From: an uncultured Anaeroplasmataceae bacterium
GTDB taxonomy: Bacteria > Bacillota_I > Bacilli_A > Acholeplasmatales > Anaeroplasmataceae
Direction: 5' to 3'
DNA: 64,000 nt
Assembly (NCBI GenBank): GCA_947629825.1
Contig: CANRFF010000006.1
Span: forward strand, 1-64,000
Shown here: piece after piece, positions 49,855 to 58,119 of the stretch
Layout of the letters: each line of letters opens with the position of its first letter
Numbering within the stretch: the stretch's first letter is position 1
Translations under genes and position numbers: made by a program
Notes under the pieces: model-generated
The model's input: only the letters and a program-made list of their open reading frames with translations
Database searches by the model: none
What the model was told of the DNA's origin: nothing

Positions 49855-52311
49855 ATGAAACAAAAGTTTAACGTGGAAGGAATGACTTGTTCTTCCTGTC
49901 AAAGTCATGTACAACATGCCGTTGAAAAAACAGAGGGCGTAACCTCCGTTTTTGTGAATTTGCTGACCAATTCCATGGTGGTAGAGTGGGACGAGGAAAA
50001 AACCAATGCGCAACTCATCGAACAAAGCGTATCCAAAGCGGGATATAAGGCTTATTTACCTCAAGAAAAAAACACTCCGAAACAAACGGAAACAACTCAT
50101 GACGGAAGAAATCTGTTGATTGCGGGCATTTTTGCGTTACTCGTTTTTTATTTGTCGATGGGGCCGATGATTCACATTCCCCTACCGCCTTTTTTTGTCG
50201 GAGAAGAAAATGCCTTACTATTGATTTTAACCGAATTCTTTCTGACACTACCGGTACTTTATATTTACAGAAAATATTTTATCGTCGGTTTTAAAAGAAT
50301 GTTCCGGCTTTCGTTCAATATGGATACGCTCATTGCGTTAGGTGCTTCTGCCAGTATGATTTACGGAATCTATGTCATTTTCGCCATTGCCTATCATTTG
50401 GGGCAGGGACAACCGGATCTGATTCATTCTTATGCTCATGATGTTTATTTCGAATCCGCCTCCACGATTTTGGTGTTGGTTTCTTTCGGAAAATATCTGG
50501 AGGGAAAATCCAAGAAAAAAACCAATGCGGCCATTGAAAAACTTATGGATTTGTCCCCGAAAAAAGCCCTCCTTTACAAAGACGGAAAAGAAATCGAAAT
50601 TCCGATTGAACAGGTTCAGTTGAAAGACCATATCATTGTCAAAAAAGGAATGAGTGTTGCCGTCGACGGAAAAGTCATCGAAGGAAACGGCTCTTTGGAT
50701 CAAAGCAATCTCACCGGAGAAAGCATTCCCGTCTATAAAGAGGTGGGAGATTCCGTCATCAGCGCAACGATTCTTCTTTCGGGTTACTTGGTAATCGAAG
50801 CCGAAAAAGTCGGAGAAGACACCACCATTCAAACCATTATCAAACTGGTGGAGGAAGCCGGAAATTCCAAGGCGCCGATTTCCAAATTGGCCGATCGGAT
50901 TTCTCGGTTTTTCGTACCGACGGTCATGTTGATATCCCTGATCAGTTTCATCGTGTTTTTGGCATTGGGATATTCGTTTGAATTTGCATTCGGAATCGGA
51001 ATTTCCGTACTGGTAATCGCCTGTCCTTGTGCATTGGGGCTGGCCACTCCCGTAGCGATTATGGTCGGAACCGGAGTGGCGGCAAGAAATGGTCTTCTGA
51101 TTAAAAATGCGGAAATTCTGGAAAAAACACATTTGGTCAAAACCATCGTTTTGGATAAAACCGGTACCATTACCGAAGGAAAACCCGTCGTAACGGATAT
51201 TCTCTGTCTGGAAAACGAGGATATTCTGCAACTTGCGGTATCTTTGGAACAAAAATCCGAACACCCTCTGGCAACTGCCATATTGGCCAAAGAGCAAGAG
51301 GAAAACATCGAGGTTTTGGAAACGGAAAATTTCGAAAGTCATTCCGGACTGGGCATTTCTGCCGAAATCAACGGAACATCTTATTCTATCGGAAACGAAA
51401 AATACATAAGCGGATTACATATTCCCCTTGAAAAATACGAAAAAACATTGAATCAATTGAAAAAAGAATCCAAAACGCCTCTTCTGCTTGCCGATCGGGA
51501 AAAGTTGATCGGAATCATCGCCGTCAAAGACGAAGTCAAAAAAGATTCGAAAAAAGCGTTGGAATATCTGAAACAGGAAAAAATTCAACTGGTGATGCTG
51601 ACCGGGGATAACGAACAAACCGCACAAGCCATTGCCGAAGAAATCGGAATCGATCGGGTGTATGCCAATGTTCTTCCGAACGAAAAACAAAACGTCATCC
51701 GCCAAATCCGGCAAGATACCCATTCCGTTGTGGCGATGGTCGGCGACGGGGTCAATGACGCTCCTGCGTTAATGGAAGCGGATATCGGAATTGCCATCGG
51801 TGCCGGATCCGATATTGCCATCGAAGCGGCCGATATTGTTTTGATATCCAATTCTTTAACCGACGTCTATAACGCCGTACGGTTAAGCAAACGAACCATT
51901 CACAATATTCAGGGAAATCTGTTTTGGGCGTTCTTCTATAACTGTATCGGTATCCTTTTGGCATCGGGAGTCTTCTACGCCGGTTTTCATCTGAAATTAA
52001 ATCCGATGATTTCCGCTGCCGCCATGAGTCTGAGTAGCGTATTTGTCGTCACAAACGCATTGAGTCTGAATTTGTTTCAATCGAAAGGAAAGGAGGAAAA
52101 AAAGATGAGTAAAGTAATTACTTTAGAGGTACTGGGAATGTCCTGCAAGCATTGTGCCGCTCGGGTAGAACAAGCTTTGACGAATGTGAGCGGAGTTCAA
52201 AAAGCGGAAGTGAATTTAAAGAAAAATTCCGCAAAAGTTCAATGTGATGAATCGACATCCAAAGAAAGCCTTGTGGAAGCCGTGAAAAATGCCGGATATG
52301 AAGCAAAATAA
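49855..52311 (+). CDS. copA: Copper-exporting P-type ATPase with C-terminal CopZ domain
   Basis: CopA pumps Cu(I) out of the cell. The N-terminal metal-binding domain has GMTCSSC (C12, C15). Eight membrane helices follow, with the Cu channel motif CPC at C390-C392 (IACPCALGLATP), the phosphorylated D434 in DKTGTITEGKP, the actuator TGES, the nucleotide-binding SEHPLA and the hinge GDGVNDAPAL. After the last helix (about residue 740) a Lys-rich linker leads into a second complete metal-binding domain (residues 751-818) with GMSCKHC (C764, C767). A C-terminal location for this domain is unusual. Methionine 751 has its own ribosome binding site (see 52105-52311). csoR precedes it; a terminator follows. 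Confidence 0.95.
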   Translation: MKQKFNVEGMTCSSCQSHVQHAVEKTEGVTSVFVNLLTNSMVVEWDEEKTNAQLIEQSVSKAGYKAYLPQEKNTPKQTETTHDGRNLLIAGIFALLVFYLSMGPMIHIPLPPFFVGEENALLLILTEFFLTLPVLYIYRKYFIVGFKRMFRLSFNMDTLIALGASASMIYGIYVIFAIAYHLGQGQPDLIHSYAHDVYFESASTILVLVSFGKYLEGKSKKKTNAAIEKLMDLSPKKALLYKDGKEIEIPIEQVQLKDHIIVKKGMSVAVDGKVIEGNGSLDQSNLTGESIPVYKEVGDSVISATILLSGYLVIEAEKVGEDTTIQTIIKLVEEAGNSKAPISKLADRISRFFVPTVMLISLISFIVFLALGYSFEFAFGIGISVLVIACPCALGLATPVAIMVGTGVAARNGLLIKNAEILEKTHLVKTIVLDKTGTITEGKPVVTDILCLENEDILQLAVSLEQKSEHPLATAILAKEQEENIEVLETENFESHSGLGISAEINGTSYSIGNEKYISGLHIPLEKYEKTLNQLKKESKTPLLLADREKLIGIIAVKDEVKKDSKKALEYLKQEKIQLVMLTGDNEQTAQAIAEEIGIDRVYANVLPNEKQNVIRQIRQDTHSVVAMVGDGVNDAPALMEADIGIAIGAGSDIAIEAADIVLISNSLTDVYNAVRLSKRTIHNIQGNLFWAFFYNCIGILLASGVFYAGFHLKLNPMISAAAMSLSSVFVVTNALSLNLFQSKGKEEKKMSKVITLEVLGMSCKHCAARVEQALTNVSGVQKAEVNLKKNSAKVQCDESTSKESLVEAVKNAGYEAK
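52105..52311 (+). CDS. Possible separately translated CopZ copper chaperone, inside copA
   Basis: The 68-residue C-terminal domain of CopA is a full CopZ-like copper chaperone: MSKVITLEVLGMSCKHC, VSGVQKAEVNL and the end of the ferredoxin-like fold with VEAVKNAGYEAK. Its first codon, ATG 52105, is in frame with copA and has a strong AGGAGG site at 52091-52096 with eight bases between, better than that of copA itself. So one gene may give both the long ATPase and free CopZ. Alternatively the site is a relic of a copA-copZ pair fused by loss of a stop codon. The sequence shows the signal; whether it is used is inference. Confidence 0.6.
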   Translation: MSKVITLEVLGMSCKHCAARVEQALTNVSGVQKAEVNLKKNSAKVQCDESTSKESLVEAVKNAGYEAK

Positions 52312-52339
52312 AATTACGGAATTCCGTAATTTTATTTTT
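52305..52339 (+). terminator. Terminator of csoR-copA
   Basis: A long perfect palindrome centred on GGAATTCC (AAAATTACGG / CCGTAATTTT and beyond) is followed by a T-run. It starts at the copA stop codon. Confidence 0.93.
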
Positions 52340-52352
52340 GGAAGGAGGGACT

Positions 52353-53117
52353 ATGAAATATATCATTTTCGATTTGGACGATACGATTTTAAATCATCAT
52401 TCCAAGTTGACAAAATATACGTTGAAGACACTCAAAAAAGCACAAAAAGCGGGATATCTCCTCATCATCAATACCGCCAGAAATCTGAATAATTCCCAAA
52501 AAGAATTCGATTTGATCCGACCGGATTATGCCATTTATTCCGCAGGAAGCGTGATTGTAAACGAAAAGAACATTCCCATATTCCAACAAGGAATTTCTTC
52601 TTTTGAGACAAAAGAAATTTTACGGGAACTGCTTTCCATACGGGAAATCGAAAATATTACCGTGGAAACAGCGGAACATACTTATTCCGGCGATTGGGAA
52701 TATACCCAAAGAAAACCCGCTGTCATCTATTGCGATTTTGCCGATCATTTCGAAAAAGAGGCTCTGAAAATATTGGTTTGTACCAATCAAAAAGAAATTC
52801 CCGAAAAAATTGCGAAAGATCATCAATTGAACTATGTCAATTACCGAAACGGACGTTGGGGCAGAATCTCCGCTTCTTCCAAATATGCGGGAAATCAAAA
52901 ACTTTTCGAACTTCTGTCAGACGATCATCCCCAAGACTATGTCTTCGGAGATGATATCGGTGATTTGGAAATGATTCAAAAGGCATTTCACGGCGTTTTA
53001 TTGAAAAACGCGAACAAAAACTTACATGAAGAAGTCTCTCACCTGACCAAGCATACCAACCGGAAAAACGGAGTGGCAAAATACATCCGTCAAATATTAA
53101 AAAAGGAAACCTTATGA
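52353..53117 (+). CDS. HAD-superfamily phosphatase (Cof type)
   Basis: This is a cytosolic HAD hydrolase of the Cof/type IIB group, which removes phosphate from sugar phosphates or nucleotides. Motif I is IIFDLDDTIL at residues 4-13 (catalytic Asp pair), motif II INTARN near residue 42, and motif IV VFGDDIGDLEMIQKA near residue 205. The cap lies at about 85-185. Length 254 is typical. The start ATG 52353 follows GGAGGG. The substrate is unknown. It stands between the csoR-copA terminator and its own bidirectional terminator. Confidence 0.93.
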   Translation: MKYIIFDLDDTILNHHSKLTKYTLKTLKKAQKAGYLLIINTARNLNNSQKEFDLIRPDYAIYSAGSVIVNEKNIPIFQQGISSFETKEILRELLSIREIENITVETAEHTYSGDWEYTQRKPAVIYCDFADHFEKEALKILVCTNQKEIPEKIAKDHQLNYVNYRNGRWGRISASSKYAGNQKLFELLSDDHPQDYVFGDDIGDLEMIQKAFHGVLLKNANKNLHEEVSHLTKHTNRKNGVAKYIRQILKKETL

Positions 53118-53132
53118 CAAGGTTTCCTTTTT
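53100..53132. terminator. Bidirectional terminator between HAD and MGMT-like genes
   Basis: AAGGAAACCTT / AAGGTTTCCTT (53103-53113 and 53119-53129) with A/T runs on both sides. Confidence 0.92.
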
Positions 53133-53418
53133 ATTTGAATATCACTTTATTGTTTCGAATGAGAACTCCTTCTGCTTCCAAACGTTTCTTCTGCCCTTCC
53201 AGACCCCCGAACGCATAATGTTCGGAAAGACTTCCGTCCTGATGAACCACTCGATGACAGAAAATAGTTTCGGGATCCGGATTTTGATGTAACGTCGTTC
53301 CCACGAATCGACAAAGGAAACGATTCCCCAGCGCTTCCGCAATTTGCCGGTAAGTTCTCACTTCTCCTTTGGGAATCGAACGAACCAATTCGTAAATTCG
53401 TTTTTGCAGTTCCGTCAT
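53131..53418 (-). CDS. MGMT family protein (alkyltransferase-like)
   Basis: The 95-residue protein is a DNA-binding domain of the O6-methylguanine-DNA methyltransferase family: SIPKGEVRTYRQIAEALGNR is the helix-turn-helix with the Arg finger region, and the active-site segment reads IFCHRVVHQDGSLSEHYAFGG. The reactive Cys is kept, but the usual Pro before it is Phe, and the N-terminal domain of full Ada/Ogt proteins is missing. It may be a short methyltransferase or an ATL-type damage sensor. Its ATG overlaps the htpG stop (TAATG) and has no ribosome binding site, so translation is coupled to htpG. Confidence 0.85.
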   Translation of the reverse strand: MTELQKRIYELVRSIPKGEVRTYRQIAEALGNRFLCRFVGTTLHQNPDPETIFCHRVVHQDGSLSEHYAFGGLEGQKKRLEAEGVLIRNNKVIFK

Positions 53419-55316
53419 TATTGATTCAAAGACAACATCATCAGTTCGCAAAGCGTATTGGAAAATTCTTTCGGATCCGTCGGAAGAATTCCTTCCATAA
53501 TCAACGCTTGAGTATAAAGTAATTTCGCATATTTCGGAAGAGACGTTGCATCTTTCTGATAAGCCTGTTCCATTGCTTTGAACACTTCATGGTTCGGATT
53601 GATTTCCAAAATCCGATCCGCTTTCATTTCCCGATGATTCTGTTGAGATAAGACTCTTTCCATTTCGAAAGATAATCCGTCCGGTGTCGAAAGACAACAA
53701 GGAGCCTCCACCAATCTTTTCGAAAATACAATATCTTTACACTCCGGCAATGCCTGTTTCATCGCTTCCAGAAGATCTTTTTTACTTTCTTTCATTTCGT
53801 CGATTTTTTTGGACTCTTCTTCATCAATCAATCCCAAATCTCCCTGATTGATCGATTTGAAGTGGCACCCGTCATATTCGGCAAGAACCTGAAGCATAAA
53901 TTCATCCACATCGTCTTTTAAAATCAAGACATCGTATTCTTTGTTTTTGATCAAATCCATTTGCGGTAAATTCAGTACTGCGTCTTTGTCTTTGCCCACC
54001 GCATAATAGATATCTTTTTGTCCTTCTTTCATTTTTTCTTTGTATTCGGCAAAAGTAATTCTCTTGTCTTCGTTCAAACTCGAAAGGATAATCAGATCTT
54101 TCAAAGAATCTTTTTTGGCCCCGTATTCTTCATATAGTCCGTATTTCAGATTGACTCCGTAATCGTTAAAGAATTCTTCATATTTCTCACGATCGTTTTT
54201 CAACATACGAGCCAGTTCGGACAAAATTTTCTTTTCCACATTGGTAGCGATTTTTTTAATCGCCCGATCTTCCTGAAGCATTTCTCTGGAAATATTCAAA
54301 GGAAGATCCGCAGAATCAACCAAACCTTTCACAAAACGAAGATATTCCGGAATCAAATCCTTACACTTGTCTAAAATAAAGACTCCTTTCGTATAGAGTT
54401 GAAGTCCGCGTTCATTCCGATCTCCGAAATCATAAATCGGCTTTTTCGGGATAAACAACAAAGCATTGTAAGTCAACATCCCTTCAACATTGACATGAAT
54501 CGTCGTAATCGGATCCTGATAATCCATAAATTTATTTTTATAGAAATTGTTGAGTTCTTCTTCCGTAACTTCATTTTTATTCTTTTTCCAAATCGGAATC
54601 ATCGAATTGATGGTTTCCAATTCCAAGTGCGTCGGCGTCTCATCGTCTTCTTTCGCATCCGCAGGCTTTTCATCATATTTCGTCACCCACGTTTTGATCG
54701 GATAACGGACATAATCCGAATACTTCTTGACCAACTCTTTGATTTCGTATTCTTCCAAGAAATGATCATAATTTTCTTCTTCGGTGTTATCTCTTAAATA
54801 AAGAACGATTTTCGTACCGTAAACTTCCGATTCCACCGGTTCGATCGAATACGATTCCAACCCTTCCGAACTGAAACGATGGGCAGTACCGTCTTCTACG
54901 GATTTCGTGAAGACATCGATTTTCTTCGCAACCATAAACGCCGAATAAAATCCGACACCGAATTGACCGATGATATCCACTTCCGGCGCTTTGTCATTTT
55001 GAATCTGTTCCAAAAATTCTTTGCTGCCGCTTTTCGCAATCGTCCCCAAATGCGATACCAATTCTTCTTTGGTCATACCGATACCATTATCCGTAATGGT
55101 CAAAGTACGGTTGGCACGATCGGCCTCGATTAAAATCTGATATTCGTCACAGGCCTTTGAAGTATCCGTAAGCGACAGATAATGACGTTTGTCAATCGCA
55201 TCGCTGGCATTGGAAATCAATTCTCTCAAAAAAATCTCTTTATGGGTATAAATCGAATTGATCATCATATCTAACAGACGTTTTGTTTCCGTTTTGAACT
55301 TCTTTGTTTCTTTCAT
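53418..55316 (-). CDS. htpG: Chaperone HtpG (Hsp90)
   Basis: HtpG is the bacterial Hsp90. The N-terminal GHKL ATPase domain has FLRELISNASDAIDKRHYL (Asn/Asp of the N box), LTITDNGIGMTKEEL and GQFGVGFYSAFMVA; the middle domain has ERGLQLYTKGVFI and LPLNISREMLQEDRAIKKI; the C-terminal dimer domain ends with the Asn/Leu-rich tail. Length 632 is normal. ATG 55316 has GGAGG upstream. The promoter has the same structure as that of hrcA and a CIRCE-like repeat, so HrcA control is likely. The MGMT-like gene follows, translationally coupled. Confidence 0.97.
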   Translation of the reverse strand: MKETKKFKTETKRLLDMMINSIYTHKEIFLRELISNASDAIDKRHYLSLTDTSKACDEYQILIEADRANRTLTITDNGIGMTKEELVSHLGTIAKSGSKEFLEQIQNDKAPEVDIIGQFGVGFYSAFMVAKKIDVFTKSVEDGTAHRFSSEGLESYSIEPVESEVYGTKIVLYLRDNTEEENYDHFLEEYEIKELVKKYSDYVRYPIKTWVTKYDEKPADAKEDDETPTHLELETINSMIPIWKKNKNEVTEEELNNFYKNKFMDYQDPITTIHVNVEGMLTYNALLFIPKKPIYDFGDRNERGLQLYTKGVFILDKCKDLIPEYLRFVKGLVDSADLPLNISREMLQEDRAIKKIATNVEKKILSELARMLKNDREKYEEFFNDYGVNLKYGLYEEYGAKKDSLKDLIILSSLNEDKRITFAEYKEKMKEGQKDIYYAVGKDKDAVLNLPQMDLIKNKEYDVLILKDDVDEFMLQVLAEYDGCHFKSINQGDLGLIDEEESKKIDEMKESKKDLLEAMKQALPECKDIVFSKRLVEAPCCLSTPDGLSFEMERVLSQQNHREMKADRILEINPNHEVFKAMEQAYQKDATSLPKYAKLLYTQALIMEGILPTDPKEFSNTLCELMMLSLNQ

Positions 55317-55347
55317 AAAAATTCCTCCATTATTTCTATTCGCAATT

Positions 55348-55376
55348 ATTATAATTCTATTTTTTGGCACTGTCAA
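55348..55376 (-). promoter_or_regulatory. Sigma-A promoter of htpG
   Basis: On the minus strand TTGACA (55371-55376) and TATAAT (55348-55353) are perfect and 17 bases apart. The first bases of the spacer (GTGCCAAA) are the same as in the hrcA promoter. Confidence 0.92.
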
Positions 55377-55390
55377 TATGTATTTGCCAA
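55364..55390. promoter_or_regulatory. CIRCE-like operator at htpG
   Basis: TTGGCACTG, nine bases, ATTTGCCAA. The left arm is identical to that of the hrcA CIRCE; the right arm keeps TGC.AA. It covers the -35 box in the same way as at hrcA. Confidence 0.7.
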
Positions 55391-55518
55391 AATGTTCTTG
55401 TTTTTTTTGACAAAAAAGAATTTCGAATCAAAGAATTCAAGGAAAATCTTTCAGAAAAAAACAAACTTTTTCTTCTATTCAAACTTTTTTAAGGTATAAT
55501 GGACATAGGTGATGAATC

Positions 55519-56172
55519 ATGTTGGAAAGTTTTAAAATGAATTGCCCTTCCCTTCAACGGATCATACGAATTACGGTGTATCTTCCGATGCAGTACAACA
55601 ACGTTTCCAGATATTATCCGGCATTTTATCTTTTTGACGGCCAAAATGCTTTTTCCGCCAAAGATTCTTATTCCGGAAAAAGTTTGGATCTTCTTCAACA
55701 AATTCCTCTTCTGGAACAAGACGGAAAAGAAGCCATTTATATTGCCGTTTCCGCCGCTATAGACGAAAATGTCAGAAAACAGGAATACAAGAACAAAGAT
55801 TTGACCGATTTTCTTCTTCGACAGATTCATCCTTATATTCTTTCAAGATACCGGATCAATTCTTATGTTTATGCCGTCGGGTGCGGAAAAGCCGCCCAAA
55901 GTGCCTGGATCATCGGATGCAGTCCGGTTGCCAAAGGAGCGATTTTGTTATCCCCCGAAGGAACTTTTGAATCCCAGCCGGATCTTCCAAAAGATCGCAG
56001 GTTTTATTTATATGCCGGCACAAAGGAAGCAAACGGACAAATCGAACAAAACGTTCATCAAATTCATTCTTTTTTCAACGAAGCCACCGTTTTGATCGAT
56101 GACAATGAAATACATCATGAAGACGCTTGGAAAACCATTCTTCCGAAAGCCCTGTCTTCTTTCATCTTCTGA
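55519..56172 (+). CDS. Alpha/beta-hydrolase-like protein (putative esterase family) without catalytic serine
   Basis: The 217-residue protein resembles the esterase D/feruloyl esterase family (PF00756 type): RIIRITVYLPMQYN near the N-terminus, YYPAFYLFDGQNAFS, and the oxyanion-region IYIAVSAAID. At the expected nucleophile elbow (G-x-S-x-G) it reads VGCGKAAQ, so the serine is replaced. A late HHEDAW holds a possible His. It is therefore probably not a classical serine esterase; it may bind a ligand or be a diverged acetyl-xylan-type protein. AGGTG is seven bases before the ATG, and a TATAAT box lies at 55495-55500. The SH3-C39 gene follows in the same direction after 62 bases. Confidence 0.75.
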   Translation: MLESFKMNCPSLQRIIRITVYLPMQYNNVSRYYPAFYLFDGQNAFSAKDSYSGKSLDLLQQIPLLEQDGKEAIYIAVSAAIDENVRKQEYKNKDLTDFLLRQIHPYILSRYRINSYVYAVGCGKAAQSAWIIGCSPVAKGAILLSPEGTFESQPDLPKDRRFYLYAGTKEANGQIEQNVHQIHSFFNEATVLIDDNEIHHEDAWKTILPKALSSFIF

Positions 56173-56234
56173 CTTCCAATTATTCCCAACCCCTAACCCC
56201 CTTGTCTTTGGTATAATGACATCGGAGGGAACAT

Positions 56235-57179
56235 ATGAAAAAAAAGATTGTTTTATTTTTGATCGGATGCCTTTTCATGTTGGGAATCGGCATTTCGACC
56301 AACGCTGAAACGGAGGTTATTTATGCCGCCGTCGTCGATACCCAAGGGTCTCGGTTGAATGTCCGGAAATCCGATTCGATCCATTCGGAAATCATCGGAA
56401 AAATCAACGATCGGGCGTATCTTACTCTGGGAACCCTTTCGAATGATTTTTATGGTTGCGAATACTTGGAAAATACATACGGGTATGTTCATAAAGATTA
56501 TGTCCAAATCCTTTCCGATGACGTGCGGATCGTCGATACCGACGGAGCGAGATTGAATGTGAGAACGGGGCCGTCTGTTCAAAATCCGATCTTCGAAAAA
56601 ATATCCGATCAAGATCGAGTCGTTGTACTTTCAACAAACAAAAATTTTGCGAAAGTTTTATTTGAAGGAAACAAAGTCGGCTATGTGTGTACCGATTATT
56701 TAACATCTTCCGCTACGGATTCGATTTGTTTGAATTTGGTTTCTTATAAACAAAAAGATCCTCGCTGGGCTTCGGTAACCATCGGAAACAGTACCATAGC
56801 GAAAATCGGTTGTCTGACGACTTGTTTGGCGATGAGTGAAAGTTTCCGGACACAAAACACATATACTCCTTTAACCATTCGGAATACCTACTCTTATACC
56901 CCCGATGGCAGTCTCTATTGGAAAAGCCATTATCACTTTTATTTCGCAAAGGACTTTTTGGCTAAGGCATACGAATTGTTAAAACAAAATAAACCGGTAT
57001 TGATCGGATTGAAAACTTCTTCTCAAGGACAGCACTGGGTTGTCATCAAAGGATATAAAAACAAGGGAATCTTAAATCCGGAAAACTTTATCATTTCGGA
57101 TCCGGCTTCCGACAAATCCGATCTACAACAAGTTTTCAACGAATATCCCCTTTTTTACAAACTGGCATACTACGAATAG
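56235..57179 (+). CDS. Secreted SH3b-domain protein with C39-like peptidase domain
   Basis: This exported protein has a signal peptide (residues 1-24, cut near TNAET), two bacterial SH3 domains (about 28-92 and 97-157, each with the SRLNVR or ARLNVRTGPS motif) and a C39-like papain-fold peptidase domain (about 165-314). The catalytic triad is visible: C193 (AKIGCLTTC), H267 (QGQHWVVIKGY) and D289 (ISDPAS). SH3b domains bind cell-wall peptides, so it probably acts at the wall on an unknown substrate; the C39_2 family also includes inactive or bacteriocin-processing-like members. RBS GGAGGG precedes the ATG and a TATAAT box lies at 56212-56217. No membrane anchor is seen. Confidence 0.88.
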   Translation: MKKKIVLFLIGCLFMLGIGISTNAETEVIYAAVVDTQGSRLNVRKSDSIHSEIIGKINDRAYLTLGTLSNDFYGCEYLENTYGYVHKDYVQILSDDVRIVDTDGARLNVRTGPSVQNPIFEKISDQDRVVVLSTNKNFAKVLFEGNKVGYVCTDYLTSSATDSICLNLVSYKQKDPRWASVTIGNSTIAKIGCLTTCLAMSESFRTQNTYTPLTIRNTYSYTPDGSLYWKSHYHFYFAKDFLAKAYELLKQNKPVLIGLKTSSQGQHWVVIKGYKNKGILNPENFIISDPASDKSDLQQVFNEYPLFYKLAYYE

Positions 57180-57281
57180 TATCCACCGATCTTAAAATCT
57201 TTCAGACAAGTCAAAACCAAATGAGCGCTTGCGGATGAAAAGAAAATCTCTGAATTTTCTTCTGATAAGCAAACCGAATAT

Positions 57282-57330
57282 AAAAAAACCGTTGACATCC
57301 CGGTTTTCCGGTAAAAAGTCAACGGTCTTT
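57282..57330. terminator. Terminator between the SH3-C39 and sirtuin genes
   Basis: ACCGTTGAC (57288-57296) and GTCAACGGT (57318-57326) pair around a loop that holds an inner CCGG stem; a T-run follows on the minus strand and a shorter one on the plus strand. It probably ends the sirtuin mRNA and perhaps the convergent one. The rest of the 178-base gap has no other clear feature. Confidence 0.8.
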
Positions 57331-57357
57331 TACTACTGTTTTATGAATATCGAACTT

Positions 57358-58062
57358 CTACTTTAAGTGACGCACCACATCAATCACATCTTCATTGAAA
57401 ACCAAATCGGCACGGGAATCATAACTCGTTTGGCTTTTATTGATTAAAATCAGATGATTTCCTTTGAAATATTCGATATACGAAGCCGCAGGATATACAA
57501 CCAAAGAAGTCCCGACGATAATCATCGTATCCGCTTGCATGATTGCCCGAACGGCTTGTTCGACGACATCATAGTTCAACGCTTCTTCATAAAGCGTAAC
57601 ATCGGGTTTGATCATTCCCCCACATTCGCAAAAATTGATTTTGGTCGGATCGATTTGCGAAAGCGGATAAAACCGATGACATTTCATACAATAATTTCTC
57701 TGCACGCTTCCATGAAGTTCATATACCGGTTTACTTCCGGCTTGTTGATGTAAATCGTCAATATTTTGGGTAACCACCGCAATCACATTCGGTAAAGACG
57801 CAAAGTATTTGTGGGCTTCGTTGGGCAAAGCATCCGGATAAACCATTTTATGTCCGTAAAAATCGAAAAATTCTTTCGGATGAGCCATAAAAAAAGAATG
57901 CGAAATAATTTCTTCCGGGCGAATATACCCTTTTTGATGATACAGTCCCTGATCCGATCGAAAATCGGGGATTCCGGACGGAACGGAAATTCCCGCTCCG
58001 GTAAAGACGACGATTCGCTTGCTTTGGCGAATGATATTTTTTAATTTTTCATAAGAATCCAT
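57358..58062 (-). CDS. cobB: NAD-dependent protein deacylase (sirtuin)
   Basis: This Sir2-family enzyme removes acetyl or other acyl groups from lysines with NAD. The NAD-binding FTGAGISVPSGIPDFRS is at about residues 20-36, the catalytic VTQNIDDLHQQAG and ELHGSVQR (His) follow near 98-118, and the zinc site has CMKC and CECG. IVGTSLVVYPAA and LINKSQT are the later NAD motifs. Length 234 is standard. RBS AAGGAG precedes the ATG. The gene seems to be monocistronic. Confidence 0.95.
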   Translation of the reverse strand: MDSYEKLKNIIRQSKRIVVFTGAGISVPSGIPDFRSDQGLYHQKGYIRPEEIISHSFFMAHPKEFFDFYGHKMVYPDALPNEAHKYFASLPNVIAVVTQNIDDLHQQAGSKPVYELHGSVQRNYCMKCHRFYPLSQIDPTKINFCECGGMIKPDVTLYEEALNYDVVEQAVRAIMQADTMIIVGTSLVVYPAASYIEYFKGNHLILINKSQTSYDSRADLVFNEDVIDVVRHLK

Positions 58063-58119
58063 AAAAAAAGCATCTCCTTTGTTTTATTATAATTCAGAAC
58101 AAAGAAAGATGCAATTTTT

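Noticed and set aside
50338-51342. Long minus-strand reading frame (334 codons) opposite copA
   Set aside because: It is antisense to a clear P-type ATPase, has a low-complexity F/N/R/G composition typical of a shadow frame, and no ribosome binding site or known motif.
17080-55376. Reading the repeated TTGACAGTGCCAAA at hrcA and htpG as a mobile repeat
   Set aside because: The identity is limited to the promoter -35 box and CIRCE arm, so shared regulation explains it better than a repeat element.
57234-57365. Small plus-strand frame of 43 codons after the SH3-C39 gene
   Set aside because: It runs through a terminator hairpin, has no good ribosome binding site and overlaps the sirtuin 3' end.
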